This document shows, one piece after another, positions 55,044-62,969 of a DNA stretch of 64,000 nucleotides; within the stretch, counting starts at the first letter, position 1, and every line of letters begins with the position of its first letter. The notes under the pieces are model-generated. The model saw only the letters and a list, made by a program, of their open reading frames with translations, was not told the origin of the DNA and did not search any database. This stretch comes from Variovorax sp. Root318D1. GTDB lineage: Bacteria; Pseudomonadota; Gammaproteobacteria; Burkholderiales; Burkholderiaceae_C. Where the stretch lies: assembly GCF_001424835.1 (NCBI RefSeq), contig NZ_LMCQ01000025.1, forward strand, positions 281,156 to 345,155, in the 5' to 3' direction. The translations under genes and the position numbers were made by a program.

Positions 55044-57359
55044 ATGTCCTTCTGCCCATGCGATCTCCTCGCCCGTTCCCTGGCCGTCAGCGCTCTCGCC
55101 TTCGGGCTCGCCGTGGAGGCCCATGCACAGCCGACGCCTTTGGACGATGGCGAAACGCTCCCCGCCATCACCGTGGATGCCAGGGGCCGTTCGGAAGCCG
55201 CCCAGCAAGTTCCGATCCCGCTGACTTCGATCGATGGCGAGGCCCTCGAGACGCAGCAAAGCTGGCGGCTCGAAGACCTGCAGCAATGGTTGCCGAGTAC
55301 CAGCATCACCTTCGGCGATCCGCGGCAATCGGCCATCGCGGTGCGCGGCGTCGGCAGGAATCCATCGAACGACGGCCTCGAGGGCAGCACGGGCATCTAC
55401 CTCGACAACGTCTACCTGGGCCGCGCGGGCATGGCGACATTCGACCTGCTCGACATCGAGCGCGTGGACCTGCTACGCGGGCCACAAGGCACGCTTTTCG
55501 GCAAGAACACGACCGCCGGCGTGCTGGCGTTGCACACGCGTCCGCCGAGCCGCGAGACCGAGCGCAGCCTGCAACTCTCGATCGGGCAGCGCGGCCTTGC
55601 GCAGGGGCAAGCCATCTTCTCGGGGGCCTTGTCGGAAGAGACGGCGGGCCGGCTGCTGGTGTACGGCACCCATGAACGCGGCAACATCGAGAACATCTAC
55701 GATGGCGGCAGCGTCAACGGAGGCAATCGATCCGGCATTCGCGGCCAATGGCTGCTGCGCCGTGGCGACGCCTTCAGCCTGCGCCTGATCGCAGATGCAC
55801 ACCGCGAGCGCTCCACGTACGGCACCCGCGTCATCTACTCGCTGGGAAGCGGACCGGCGGCGGCCCGCGCACGGGCCGGCGGTGCCACCGGCATCGTCAC
55901 CGACCCGCGGCGCTATGCGGTCAATACCGACGGCGTGGAGCGCGTCGATCTCGACCAGGGTGGTGTGTCGGCCGAAGCGAGCTGGAAGCTCGGGTCCGGC
56001 GCCACCGTCACGTCCATCACCGCCGGCCGCTCATGGAAGTTCGTGCCGACGGCCAATGACAACCTCAATATCCCCGTGCTGATTGACGGCGGCTCCCGCG
56101 TGCGCCAGCAGCAGTTTTCGCAGGAGCTGCGCTACGCGGGGCCCACGGGCGGTGCGGTCGACTATGTGGTGGGCGCGTTCTACATGCGCCAGCGCATGCG
56201 CAACGAGATATTCACCGTGTTCGGTCCGCGGGCGGACATCGTTCTGCAGGGAACGTCCTTGCCGGTGCTCGCCAACGCGAGCACCGTGAGCTTCGGCGCG
56301 CTCGACACGGAGAGCTTCGCGCTCTTCTCCCAGGCCACGTGGCACGCCACGTCCAGGCTCGACCTCACGGCCGGCCTGCGCATCACGCAGGAGCGCAAGG
56401 ACGGGCGCACCCATCGCGGCGACTCGACCGGTGGTGCCGCTGCCACCGCGTTCCTGCGCAATCGTCCGATCGTGCTTGGTGCCTACGACACAGGCCCGCT
56501 GGCCATCCGAAAGACCAGCCCATCGGCGCTCCTGGGTGCGAGCTACCGGCTGGATGACGACATGATCGGCTACGCGAGCTTTTCGCACGGCGAGCGGTCG
56601 GGCGGGATCAATCTGGCGGGGCCGGGTGCCGCTCCCGGCCCGCTCGGTGCCTCGTCGCTGATCATCGGGCCCGAACGTGTCGACAGCCTGGACGTCGGCG
56701 TCAAGAGCAGCCTGTGGAATGATCGCCTGACACTTAACCTGAACGCCTTCTTGGCAGGCGTGCGCGGCTACCAGACGTCGATGTTCGTGCCCGCCGGCGC
56801 AGGCGCGGGCAACTACGTCGAGATCCTCACGAACGCGGGCGATCTCCGTAGCCGGGGACTGGAGCTGGATGCCACTGCGCGACCGGCGCGCGGGCTCACC
56901 GTGTGGGCCAACGCCGCCTTCAACGATGCACGCTATCGACGCTATGAGGACGCGCCTTGTCCGTCAGAACGCGCATTCGTGCCGCAGGGGCGCTGCAGCC
57001 TGACCGGACGGCAGGTTGCCGGGACGCCGCGCTGGACATTCAACGTGGGCGCCGAATACCGCAGGTCCGTGAGCCCCACCACCCAGCACTTCGTTTCAGC
57101 GGCGTACGCGTGGCGGTCCGCACAGGACGGCACGCTCGACGGGTCGGTCCACTCGCGCATCCCAGCCTATGGCCTGCTGAACCTCGCCACCGGTTGGAAG
57201 GTCGCACGGGGCAATGAAATCTGGAGCATTTCGCTTTGGTTGCGCAACGCGCTCGACAAGAAGTATTTCCCGACCGTGGCCGCCACCGCGAACGGTGCCT
57301 ACGTGGCATCGGTCGGGACGCCGCGCACCCTGGGACTGACAGTCCGGCTGGACTACTGA
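55044..57359 (+). CDS. TonB-dependent outer membrane receptor
   Basis: A 771-residue receptor with signal peptide ending AHAQ near residue 29. The plug domain follows (LPAITVDAR, then SIAVRGVG-like IAVRGVGRNPSNDG, IYLDNVYLGRAG, RVDLLRGPQGTLFGKNTTAGVL), then a 22-strand barrel ending in VRLDY with terminal Tyr. The plug resembles the FecA/CirA-like group that imports siderophores, haem or other large ligands. I see no good Fur box in the 130 bases upstream; a 6-base inverted repeat (GCGCGT...ACGCGC) abuts the start codon. No transporter partner genes are adjacent. Confidence 0.92.
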   Translation: MSFCPCDLLARSLAVSALAFGLAVEAHAQPTPLDDGETLPAITVDARGRSEAAQQVPIPLTSIDGEALETQQSWRLEDLQQWLPSTSITFGDPRQSAIAVRGVGRNPSNDGLEGSTGIYLDNVYLGRAGMATFDLLDIERVDLLRGPQGTLFGKNTTAGVLALHTRPPSRETERSLQLSIGQRGLAQGQAIFSGALSEETAGRLLVYGTHERGNIENIYDGGSVNGGNRSGIRGQWLLRRGDAFSLRLIADAHRERSTYGTRVIYSLGSGPAAARARAGGATGIVTDPRRYAVNTDGVERVDLDQGGVSAEASWKLGSGATVTSITAGRSWKFVPTANDNLNIPVLIDGGSRVRQQQFSQELRYAGPTGGAVDYVVGAFYMRQRMRNEIFTVFGPRADIVLQGTSLPVLANASTVSFGALDTESFALFSQATWHATSRLDLTAGLRITQERKDGRTHRGDSTGGAAATAFLRNRPIVLGAYDTGPLAIRKTSPSALLGASYRLDDDMIGYASFSHGERSGGINLAGPGAAPGPLGASSLIIGPERVDSLDVGVKSSLWNDRLTLNLNAFLAGVRGYQTSMFVPAGAGAGNYVEILTNAGDLRSRGLELDATARPARGLTVWANAAFNDARYRRYEDAPCPSERAFVPQGRCSLTGRQVAGTPRWTFNVGAEYRRSVSPTTQHFVSAAYAWRSAQDGTLDGSVHSRIPAYGLLNLATGWKVARGNEIWSISLWLRNALDKKYFPTVAATANGAYVASVGTPRTLGLTVRLDY

Positions 57360-57523
57360 CCTGTTGGATTCTGCCGATCTCTGACCCCAGTACCTGCACG
57401 AACCTACTGCACGGACAGCCGGAAGGCATTGATGTGAGAACGCCTGTGTGAGGCGCTTTGCCCTTCCCAAGGCCGCAGTCGGTGCGCAGGCCGTGTTCCC
57501 GTTCCCGCATGCCGTGCGACGGG

Positions 57524-59614
57524 TCATGTGACTTGTTCGGGCGGCGCAGCTGGAAGCGCGAGGCGGAATGTCGACCCGCCGGTTCCTGTTTCGCGCAGTA
57601 TCACGTCGCCGCCATGGCGCATCGCGATCTCGCGCGACAAATGAAGCCCCAGTCCGGTGCCGGCCACTGCGCTCGCCGTTTCGGCACGGAAATATTTCTC
57701 GAAGATGCGGGCCTTGTCGGCCATTGCGACTCCCGGTCCGCGGTCGATCACGTCGACCTGCACGATGTCGCCCGTGTGCCGCAGCACGACATGCACCGGT
57801 CGCTCCGGCGGCGAGTACTTCAATGCGTTCTGCATCAGGTTCTGCAGCGCGATCTCGAGCAGCGCTCGATCGCCGCGCACCTTCGGCAGGGGTTCGCGCA
57901 CGTCGATGGACAGGCGCGAAGCGCCGGAAAAGTGGAAGCTCTCGCACAGGCGACGCGCGAGCGCCGCCATGTCAACGACTTCGAGGCGAAGCATCCGGTT
58001 CTCGGGCTGGAGGCGGTCGGCCAGCAGGATGTTCTCGATCAGCATGGTCAGGCGCTGCACGGCGCGCCGGATCCGCTCGGTGCGCTGCTTCACCACCGGC
58101 TCCCCGCCGAGCTTCGAGATGTCGAGCGATTGCGCCGCGCCGTCGATCACTGTCAAGGGCGTGCGGAACTCGTGCGACACCATCGAGACGAACTCGCGCT
58201 GCTGCACGATCGCCTGGCGCTCGACCTCGAGCGACTCACGCAGCCGGGCCTCCAGACGGGCGCGGGCCGCGATCTCCTCATGCAACGCGGCATTGGTCTG
58301 CTGCAGTTCGGCGGTGCGTCGCACGACGGTGCCTTCGAGCGCCTGTTCGGCTTCCAGCCGCACTGCGAGCACGCGCTCGCGCTCGGCGCGGTAGTCGCGC
58401 TCGGCGCGCCGTGTCCGGTCGGCCACGGCCACATTCAGCAGGACGAGGTGGCACATGGTGCCGAGCCAATAGATGCGGTCAGGCGGCACGCCGGGCATCC
58501 CGTCGCCGAGCCAGAGCTTCAACAGCCCGTAGAGCCCCAGCACCGTTCCCACCGCGAAGGCCGAGGCCGGAAGCAGGTATTGGAACTGGCGCCGCACGAA
58601 GAGCAGGTAGCAGACGAAGACCGCGCCGAACAGCGTGGACGCGGCGCTGCCCGCGCTCGCCCAGCTCGCCATGGCGGCGTGATGGCCGGCCAGGACCAGC
58701 ACGAACGCAACGAAGTTGAACACCACGACCGCGTTGAAGAAATGTGCCGCGGGCGGCCAATGGCGCCGAAACTGGAAGATGCGCGACATGAACGCGGTAC
58801 CCACCATGTTGAAGAAGCAATTGACGGCAAGCAGCGTTTGAGCCACGCGTTCGGGGCGAGCGTCGAGGAACCACTGCGCTGCGAACCCCTGGCGGTTGAC
58901 CGACAGCGCCGCGATGCAGAGCACGTACAGCGCGTAATGGGCGTAGAGCCCGTCCCGCAGCCAAGCCCCGAAGATCAGGTTCATGCAGACGGCGAGCAGG
59001 GCGGCGCCGAGCAGCACGCCCGTGATGGTGTAGTCGGCCGTGCGGTCGCGCTCGAAGCCGACAGGCTGCCACAGGTCCAATTCGGCCCGCAGCGAGGGTC
59101 CGTCGTTGCGCACCCTCAGGAAATAGACAGCTGGCTCGGTCGAAATGTCGAGCGGGAACACGAAGTTGTGGTCGGGGATCTCGCGCGCCGCGAACGGGCG
59201 GGCGTCGCCGAGCGGCGTCTCGACGAATCCGCCGCGCCCGTCCGGCGCATACAAGGTGGCTTCGTGGATGCGCGGCGGTCGCACGCGCAGCAGCCATCGT
59301 GCGGGCGCGTCGACCGTGCGCGCGAGCGAGAAGCGCAGCCACACAGCGTCGCGGCTGAAGCCTTCCTCCACCGGTCCTTCGAGCGGCGCGAAGCCGCTCC
59401 GCTGCGCCCCGCGCGCGACATCGGCGATACGCCACCCGCCGGAGGGGTCGCGCAGGATCTCGAGGCCCCCGGAGAGTTGGATGCCGCGGCCGAGGCCATC
59501 GGAAGCCGACAGGACCACCGCGCGGGCCGGCATTGCAAAGCACCACAGCAGCAGGAACAGAAGAACAAGCAGGCGGCCCGGACCCGCCCGGGTGGTTTCG
59601 ACGTCGAGGCGCAT
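57524..59614 (-). CDS. sensor histidine kinase with 7TMR-DISM sensor
   Basis: A 696-residue kinase. After a signal peptide (residues 1-32) comes a periplasmic DISM domain (AVWLRFSLARTVDAPARWLL, NFVFPLDISTEPAVYFLRV), seven membrane helices (about 195-405), a coiled coil, the His box FVSMVSHEFRTPL with His near 482, and an ATPase domain (LQNLMQNALKYSP, DRGPGV, GTGLGLHLSREIA). The periplasmic module in this family often binds carbohydrates. The OmpR-type regulator starts 28 bases away on the other strand, making them a divergent pair with overlapping promoters. Confidence 0.93.
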   Translation of the reverse strand: MRLDVETTRAGPGRLLVLLFLLLWCFAMPARAVVLSASDGLGRGIQLSGGLEILRDPSGGWRIADVARGAQRSGFAPLEGPVEEGFSRDAVWLRFSLARTVDAPARWLLRVRPPRIHEATLYAPDGRGGFVETPLGDARPFAAREIPDHNFVFPLDISTEPAVYFLRVRNDGPSLRAELDLWQPVGFERDRTADYTITGVLLGAALLAVCMNLIFGAWLRDGLYAHYALYVLCIAALSVNRQGFAAQWFLDARPERVAQTLLAVNCFFNMVGTAFMSRIFQFRRHWPPAAHFFNAVVVFNFVAFVLVLAGHHAAMASWASAGSAASTLFGAVFVCYLLFVRRQFQYLLPASAFAVGTVLGLYGLLKLWLGDGMPGVPPDRIYWLGTMCHLVLLNVAVADRTRRAERDYRAERERVLAVRLEAEQALEGTVVRRTAELQQTNAALHEEIAARARLEARLRESLEVERQAIVQQREFVSMVSHEFRTPLTVIDGAAQSLDISKLGGEPVVKQRTERIRRAVQRLTMLIENILLADRLQPENRMLRLEVVDMAALARRLCESFHFSGASRLSIDVREPLPKVRGDRALLEIALQNLMQNALKYSPPERPVHVVLRHTGDIVQVDVIDRGPGVAMADKARIFEKYFRAETASAVAGTGLGLHLSREIAMRHGGDVILRETGTGGSTFRLALPAAPPEQVT

Positions 59615-59642
59615 TGGGACGCGACTTTATACTTTCCGCGCC

Positions 59643-60356
59643 ATGCCATCCCCGAGCCAGCGTACCGGTCTTCTCGTCCATGTGATCGAGGACGACGAAG
59701 ACATCCGTGCAGAAACCGTCTTCGCACTCGGAGAACTCGGCTTCGACGCGCAGGGCTTCGGCGACGCCCCGTCGTTCTACAAGGCGTTCGCGGTCCAGCC
59801 CTGCGACATCGCGGTGGTGGACATCGGCTTGCCAGGCGAGAGCGGCCTCGCGGTCGTTTCACATCTGCGCGCAGTGCAGCGACGGCTCGGCCTGGTGCTG
59901 GTTACCGCGCGGGGCGAGCTCGAAGACCGGCTGCTGGGGCTGCGCGAAGGTGCAGACGCCTATCTGGTGAAGCCGGTGAACATGCTGGAATTGGCCGAGA
60001 CGCTGAACGCCGTCGGTCGGCGGCTCACGGTCGCACCGCAGGGGAACGCAGCGACCTTGCCGCCCGCACCCGCCGCCTGGCGCTTGCTCGAGGGCGACTG
60101 GATCCTGGGCGACCCCGAAGGCCGGCAGATGGCCCTCACCACGAGCGAGCGCGCCTTCCTCGGCTGCCTTTTCGGGCAGCGCGGCACAGCGGCGAGCCGC
60201 GACGACCTGATCCGCGCGCTCGGTGGCGACGTGTTCGACTTCGACGAGCACCGCATCGATGCGATCGCCAGCCGGCTGCGGCGCAAGGCCGCGAATCTCG
60301 GCATGCGCCTGCCGCTGCATTCGGTGCGCGGCACAGGGTACGTGCTCGCGATCTGA
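59643..60356 (+). CDS. OmpR/PhoB-type response regulator
   Basis: A 237-residue regulator. The receiver shows VIEDDEDIRAE, phospho-Asp60 in AVVDIGLPGESG, and Lys in LVKPVN. The C-terminal winged helix reads LTTSERAFLGCLFGQRGTAASRDDLI and ends HSVRGTGYVLAI. A -10-like TATACT at 59628-59633 would place transcription start almost at the ATG, so the message may be leaderless. It is the likely partner of the divergent 7TMR kinase and could act on the twin receiver-AraC regulators or the adhesin gene. Confidence 0.9.
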   Translation: MPSPSQRTGLLVHVIEDDEDIRAETVFALGELGFDAQGFGDAPSFYKAFAVQPCDIAVVDIGLPGESGLAVVSHLRAVQRRLGLVLVTARGELEDRLLGLREGADAYLVKPVNMLELAETLNAVGRRLTVAPQGNAATLPPAPAAWRLLEGDWILGDPEGRQMALTTSERAFLGCLFGQRGTAASRDDLIRALGGDVFDFDEHRIDAIASRLRRKAANLGMRLPLHSVRGTGYVLAI

Positions 60357-60486
60357 CGCTGCCGGGGCTGCCGAGCTCGCAGGGGCCAGGCACATGGTCA
60401 GGAATCGTCAGAAAAGGTCAGGAAGGGCGCATGAAACAAACGATCGGGGCTTGGACCATGCGGTACGCGCAACGCGCCGCATCTTC

Positions 60487-61302
60487 ATGTCCTACTGGTT
60501 CCAATCTTCCAAGCCTGCGCACATCATGGTCATCGACGACAGCGTCGAGGAGCTCCAGGTGCTGCTTGCCGCGCTGCGTGGCGCCGGCCATCGCATCAGC
60601 CTTGACTTCGACGCGCTCGGAGGCTACCGCCGCGCCGGGGAGCTGCAGCCGGACTTGATCCTGCTTGACGCGCATTTGGGGGACACCAGCGGCTTCGAGG
60701 CGTGCCGGCTGCTGAAGGCGGACCACACTACCGCGCACATCCCGGTGATCTTTCTCACCGCCGGTGCGACGCTGGAGGAGCGGCTGACCGGTCTGCGAGA
60801 GGGCGGCGTCGACTACATCCTCAAGCCCTTCGAACCCGAAGAGGTGCTGGTCCGCATCTCGGTCCATCTCGCGCTCGCACGCCGCGGCGCGCAACCGCCC
60901 GACGGTGTCGCCGAGGCGCCCCGCAGGCCGCTGGAGTCCGAAGACGAAGCACCCCACGACCTGGACCGCGTGATCGCCAGGGCTGCGCAGCGGCTCATCG
61001 AGAGCGACCTTGCGAACATTCCACCGCTGCCGGCGCTCGCCGCACGCGTGGGCACGCACGAGAAGCGGCTGACGCGGGCGTTCCGTGCCCACACGGGGCG
61101 CACCGTGCTCGAGTTCGTGCGCGAGGAGCGGCTGTCGCGCGCGCAGCATCTGCTCGCCCAGACGCCGCTCAGCATCGAGGACGTGGCGCATGCGATCGGG
61201 TTCTCGGGTGCCGCGAACTTCACGACGGCGTTCAAGGAACGCTTCGGCAGCACGCCTGCGGCGTATCGGCAGCTGAGTCGCGACTGCACGTGCGGCGCCT
61301 GA
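60487..61302 (+). CDS. receiver-AraC fusion response regulator (copy 1)
   Basis: A 271-residue protein with an N-terminal receiver (MVIDDSVEELQ, phospho-Asp61 in LILLDAHLGDTSGFEACRLL, VDYILKPFEPEEVLVRI) and a C-terminal AraC-type DNA-binding domain (LAARVGTHEKRLTRAFRAHTG, VEDVAHAIGF-like IEDVAHAIGFSGAANFTTAF). Direct receiver-AraC fusions are much less common than OmpR or LuxR types. It shares its whole architecture and the MSYW start with the protein at 61735-62568, so the two arose by duplication. No kinase of its own is adjacent except the 7TMR kinase. Confidence 0.9.
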   Translation: MSYWFQSSKPAHIMVIDDSVEELQVLLAALRGAGHRISLDFDALGGYRRAGELQPDLILLDAHLGDTSGFEACRLLKADHTTAHIPVIFLTAGATLEERLTGLREGGVDYILKPFEPEEVLVRISVHLALARRGAQPPDGVAEAPRRPLESEDEAPHDLDRVIARAAQRLIESDLANIPPLPALAARVGTHEKRLTRAFRAHTGRTVLEFVREERLSRAQHLLAQTPLSIEDVAHAIGFSGAANFTTAFKERFGSTPAAYRQLSRDCTCGA

Positions 61303-61373
61303 AAAGCGGCGTTCCGCTCAGCAGCGCATGGTTGCGTTCGATGTGACGCCACGCCCCTCGGTGCGCAACTCCA

Positions 61374-61697
61374 TCATCGGCCTGATCTGGCCCGTGTCCA
61401 TAACACGCAATAGTACCTGTACAGACTCCCAGGCTGCAGGTCGATCTGCAGCTGCGGGATGCGATCGTAGCGGTGCCTAACATCCATCGGGTCGGACACG
61501 CCGGCCTGCGTGTGCGCCTGTGCGTCGTTGTCGGCAAGGCGAGCACCTCGCTGGCCGATAGGCGGGCCGTGGGGTCCTCCAGTACTTCGCCGGTCTGTTC
61601 GACGACAACGTCGCCCCCAGCTGAGCGCGCTCGCCTTGACCGCTTCCGCTGCGCTGGCAGCGCAGACCCCCAGGCACAGAGTCAAGCCCAGCAGCAA
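61374..61697 (-). pseudogene. possible frameshifted secreted protein remnant
   Basis: On the minus strand a signal-peptide-like segment (LLLGLTLCLGVCAASAAEAVKA) is followed in another frame by DVVVEQTGEVLEDPTARLSA and then, back in the first frame, by DVRHRYDRIPQLQIDLQPGS and YRYYCVLW. Each piece looks protein-like, but no single frame joins them sensibly and there is no good start codon. It may be a degraded small exported-protein gene cotranscribed with the copy 2 regulator. Family not recognised. Confidence 0.22.
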
Positions 61698-61734
61698 GCC
61701 GCTTGCCCGTCGGGGTGTGTGCGCAGCGGGTGCG

Positions 61735-62568
61735 TCACGCGTCGGGGGCGCGGCGGCCGGCGCCGGCCTGGCGGCAGGCGGACGGCGTGCAGTTGAAGTA
61801 CTCGCGAAATGCCGTCGCAAAATTTGCGGCGCTCGAGAACCCCACCGCCGCGGCGATCTCCTCAATGCGCATGGCCGATTCGAGCAGCAGGCGGTGCGCC
61901 TCGTGCAGCCGTGCCTCGCGTACGAACTCGAAGACCGTGCGGTTCGCCAGTTCCTTGAACACGCGCGACAAGCGCTTCTCGTGCGTGCCCAGGCGCGCAG
62001 CCAGTTCGCGCAGCGGCAATACATGGCTCAGGTCGGCGAGGATCAGTCGCTCCGCCGCCTGCATGAGCATGCGGTCCATGCCCGGGCCTGGCGCGCCGTC
62101 ACCGTTCGTCGCAGGGCGGTCGGGTGGGGACGCAGATTTCGTGGCAGGGGCAATGCGCGACCTGCGGCATTCGGCCAGTGCCAGATGAATTTCGACCCGG
62201 GCCATTACCTCGGCCGGATCGAAGGGCTTCACGATGTAGTCAACCGCGCCGGCCCGCAGGCCCGTCAAACGCTCTTCCAAGCTGGCCGACGAGGTCAGGA
62301 AGATCACCGGAATGTCCGCCGTGGCCGGGTCGGCCTTCAACAGGCGGCAGGCGGCGAACCCGTCGGTGCTGCCCAGACCCACGTCGAGCAGCACCAGGTC
62401 CATCTGCAGCGTCGTCGCGCGCCGATAGCCCTCCATCGCGTCGACAGCGAGGGTGATGCGGTAGCCGGCGCCCCGTAGCGTTTCCAGCAAGGGCTTGAGT
62501 TCGTCGGCGCCTTCGTCGACCACCAGAAGATGAACTCTCCGGGGCTCCGGAGGTGACCAATATGACAT
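61735..62568 (-). CDS. receiver-AraC fusion response regulator (copy 2)
   Basis: A 277-residue paralogue of the 60487-61302 protein in the opposite orientation. Receiver landmarks are LVVDEGADELK, Asp62 in LVLLDVGLGSTDGFAACRLLKAD, the FLTSSASLEERLTGLRAG stretch nearly identical to copy 1, and VDYIVKPFDPAEVMARV. The AraC domain reads LAARLGTHEKRLSRVFKE and AVGFSSAANFATAFREYF. It is divergent from the giant adhesin gene, which makes it a candidate direct regulator of that gene. Confidence 0.9.
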   Translation of the reverse strand: MSYWSPPEPRRVHLLVVDEGADELKPLLETLRGAGYRITLAVDAMEGYRRATTLQMDLVLLDVGLGSTDGFAACRLLKADPATADIPVIFLTSSASLEERLTGLRAGAVDYIVKPFDPAEVMARVEIHLALAECRRSRIAPATKSASPPDRPATNGDGAPGPGMDRMLMQAAERLILADLSHVLPLRELAARLGTHEKRLSRVFKELANRTVFEFVREARLHEAHRLLLESAMRIEEIAAAVGFSSAANFATAFREYFNCTPSACRQAGAGRRAPDA

Positions 62569-62969
62569 GGAAAGAACGGGCACGGCAGTGGGACCGCGCT
62601 CTCTGGGTGAAGGCTATGAAACCAAGAAATTAACTGGTAATCATTCTCACCATTGCCCGCCTGCGCCGGTTTTGCTCACCGGCGAATTAGCCACTCTATC
62701 TCGCAATTTGTGTGAAATATTCAACGTTTGGAGACCTTTGTAAACGATTGTCCGAAAAAGTAAACGCGGCGACCTCTTCGGCAAAAGCCCGGCTCGCCCC
62801 CCGCACCAAGAATCCCGCCTCGTGCAAGCGCAAGCCGCATGACCCCGGTCGGGTCTTGCTGGCGAGTCCTCGAGGGCCCCGGCACTCGAGATTTCCCAAT
62901 GTGCGACCCAGGTTGTTCGTCTAAGACGAAGGCGCCCCGGGGTCTGGAGTCAAGAAGCAAGGACAAATC
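62569..62969. other. divergent intergenic region ahead of the adhesin gene
   Basis: Four hundred bases with no supportable gene between the copy 2 regulator and the adhesin gene. The left part is AT-richer than its surroundings and holds a Fur-box-like sequence at 62630-62648; the rest has no clear operator. Short frames here are not convincing. Confidence 0.55.
62630..62648. promoter_or_regulatory. Fur-box-like sequence
   Basis: TTAACTGGTAATCATTCTC matches the 19-base Fur consensus at 13 positions, with the right half (AATCATTCTC) nearly perfect. It lies between the divergent regulator and adhesin genes. A chance match is possible. Confidence 0.3.

Noticed and set aside
57458..60658. A 1066-codon plus-strand frame across the 7TMR kinase gene.
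   Set aside because: Composition is Arg/His/Gln-rich and it reads through the antisense of a clear kinase and out of frame through a clear response regulator.
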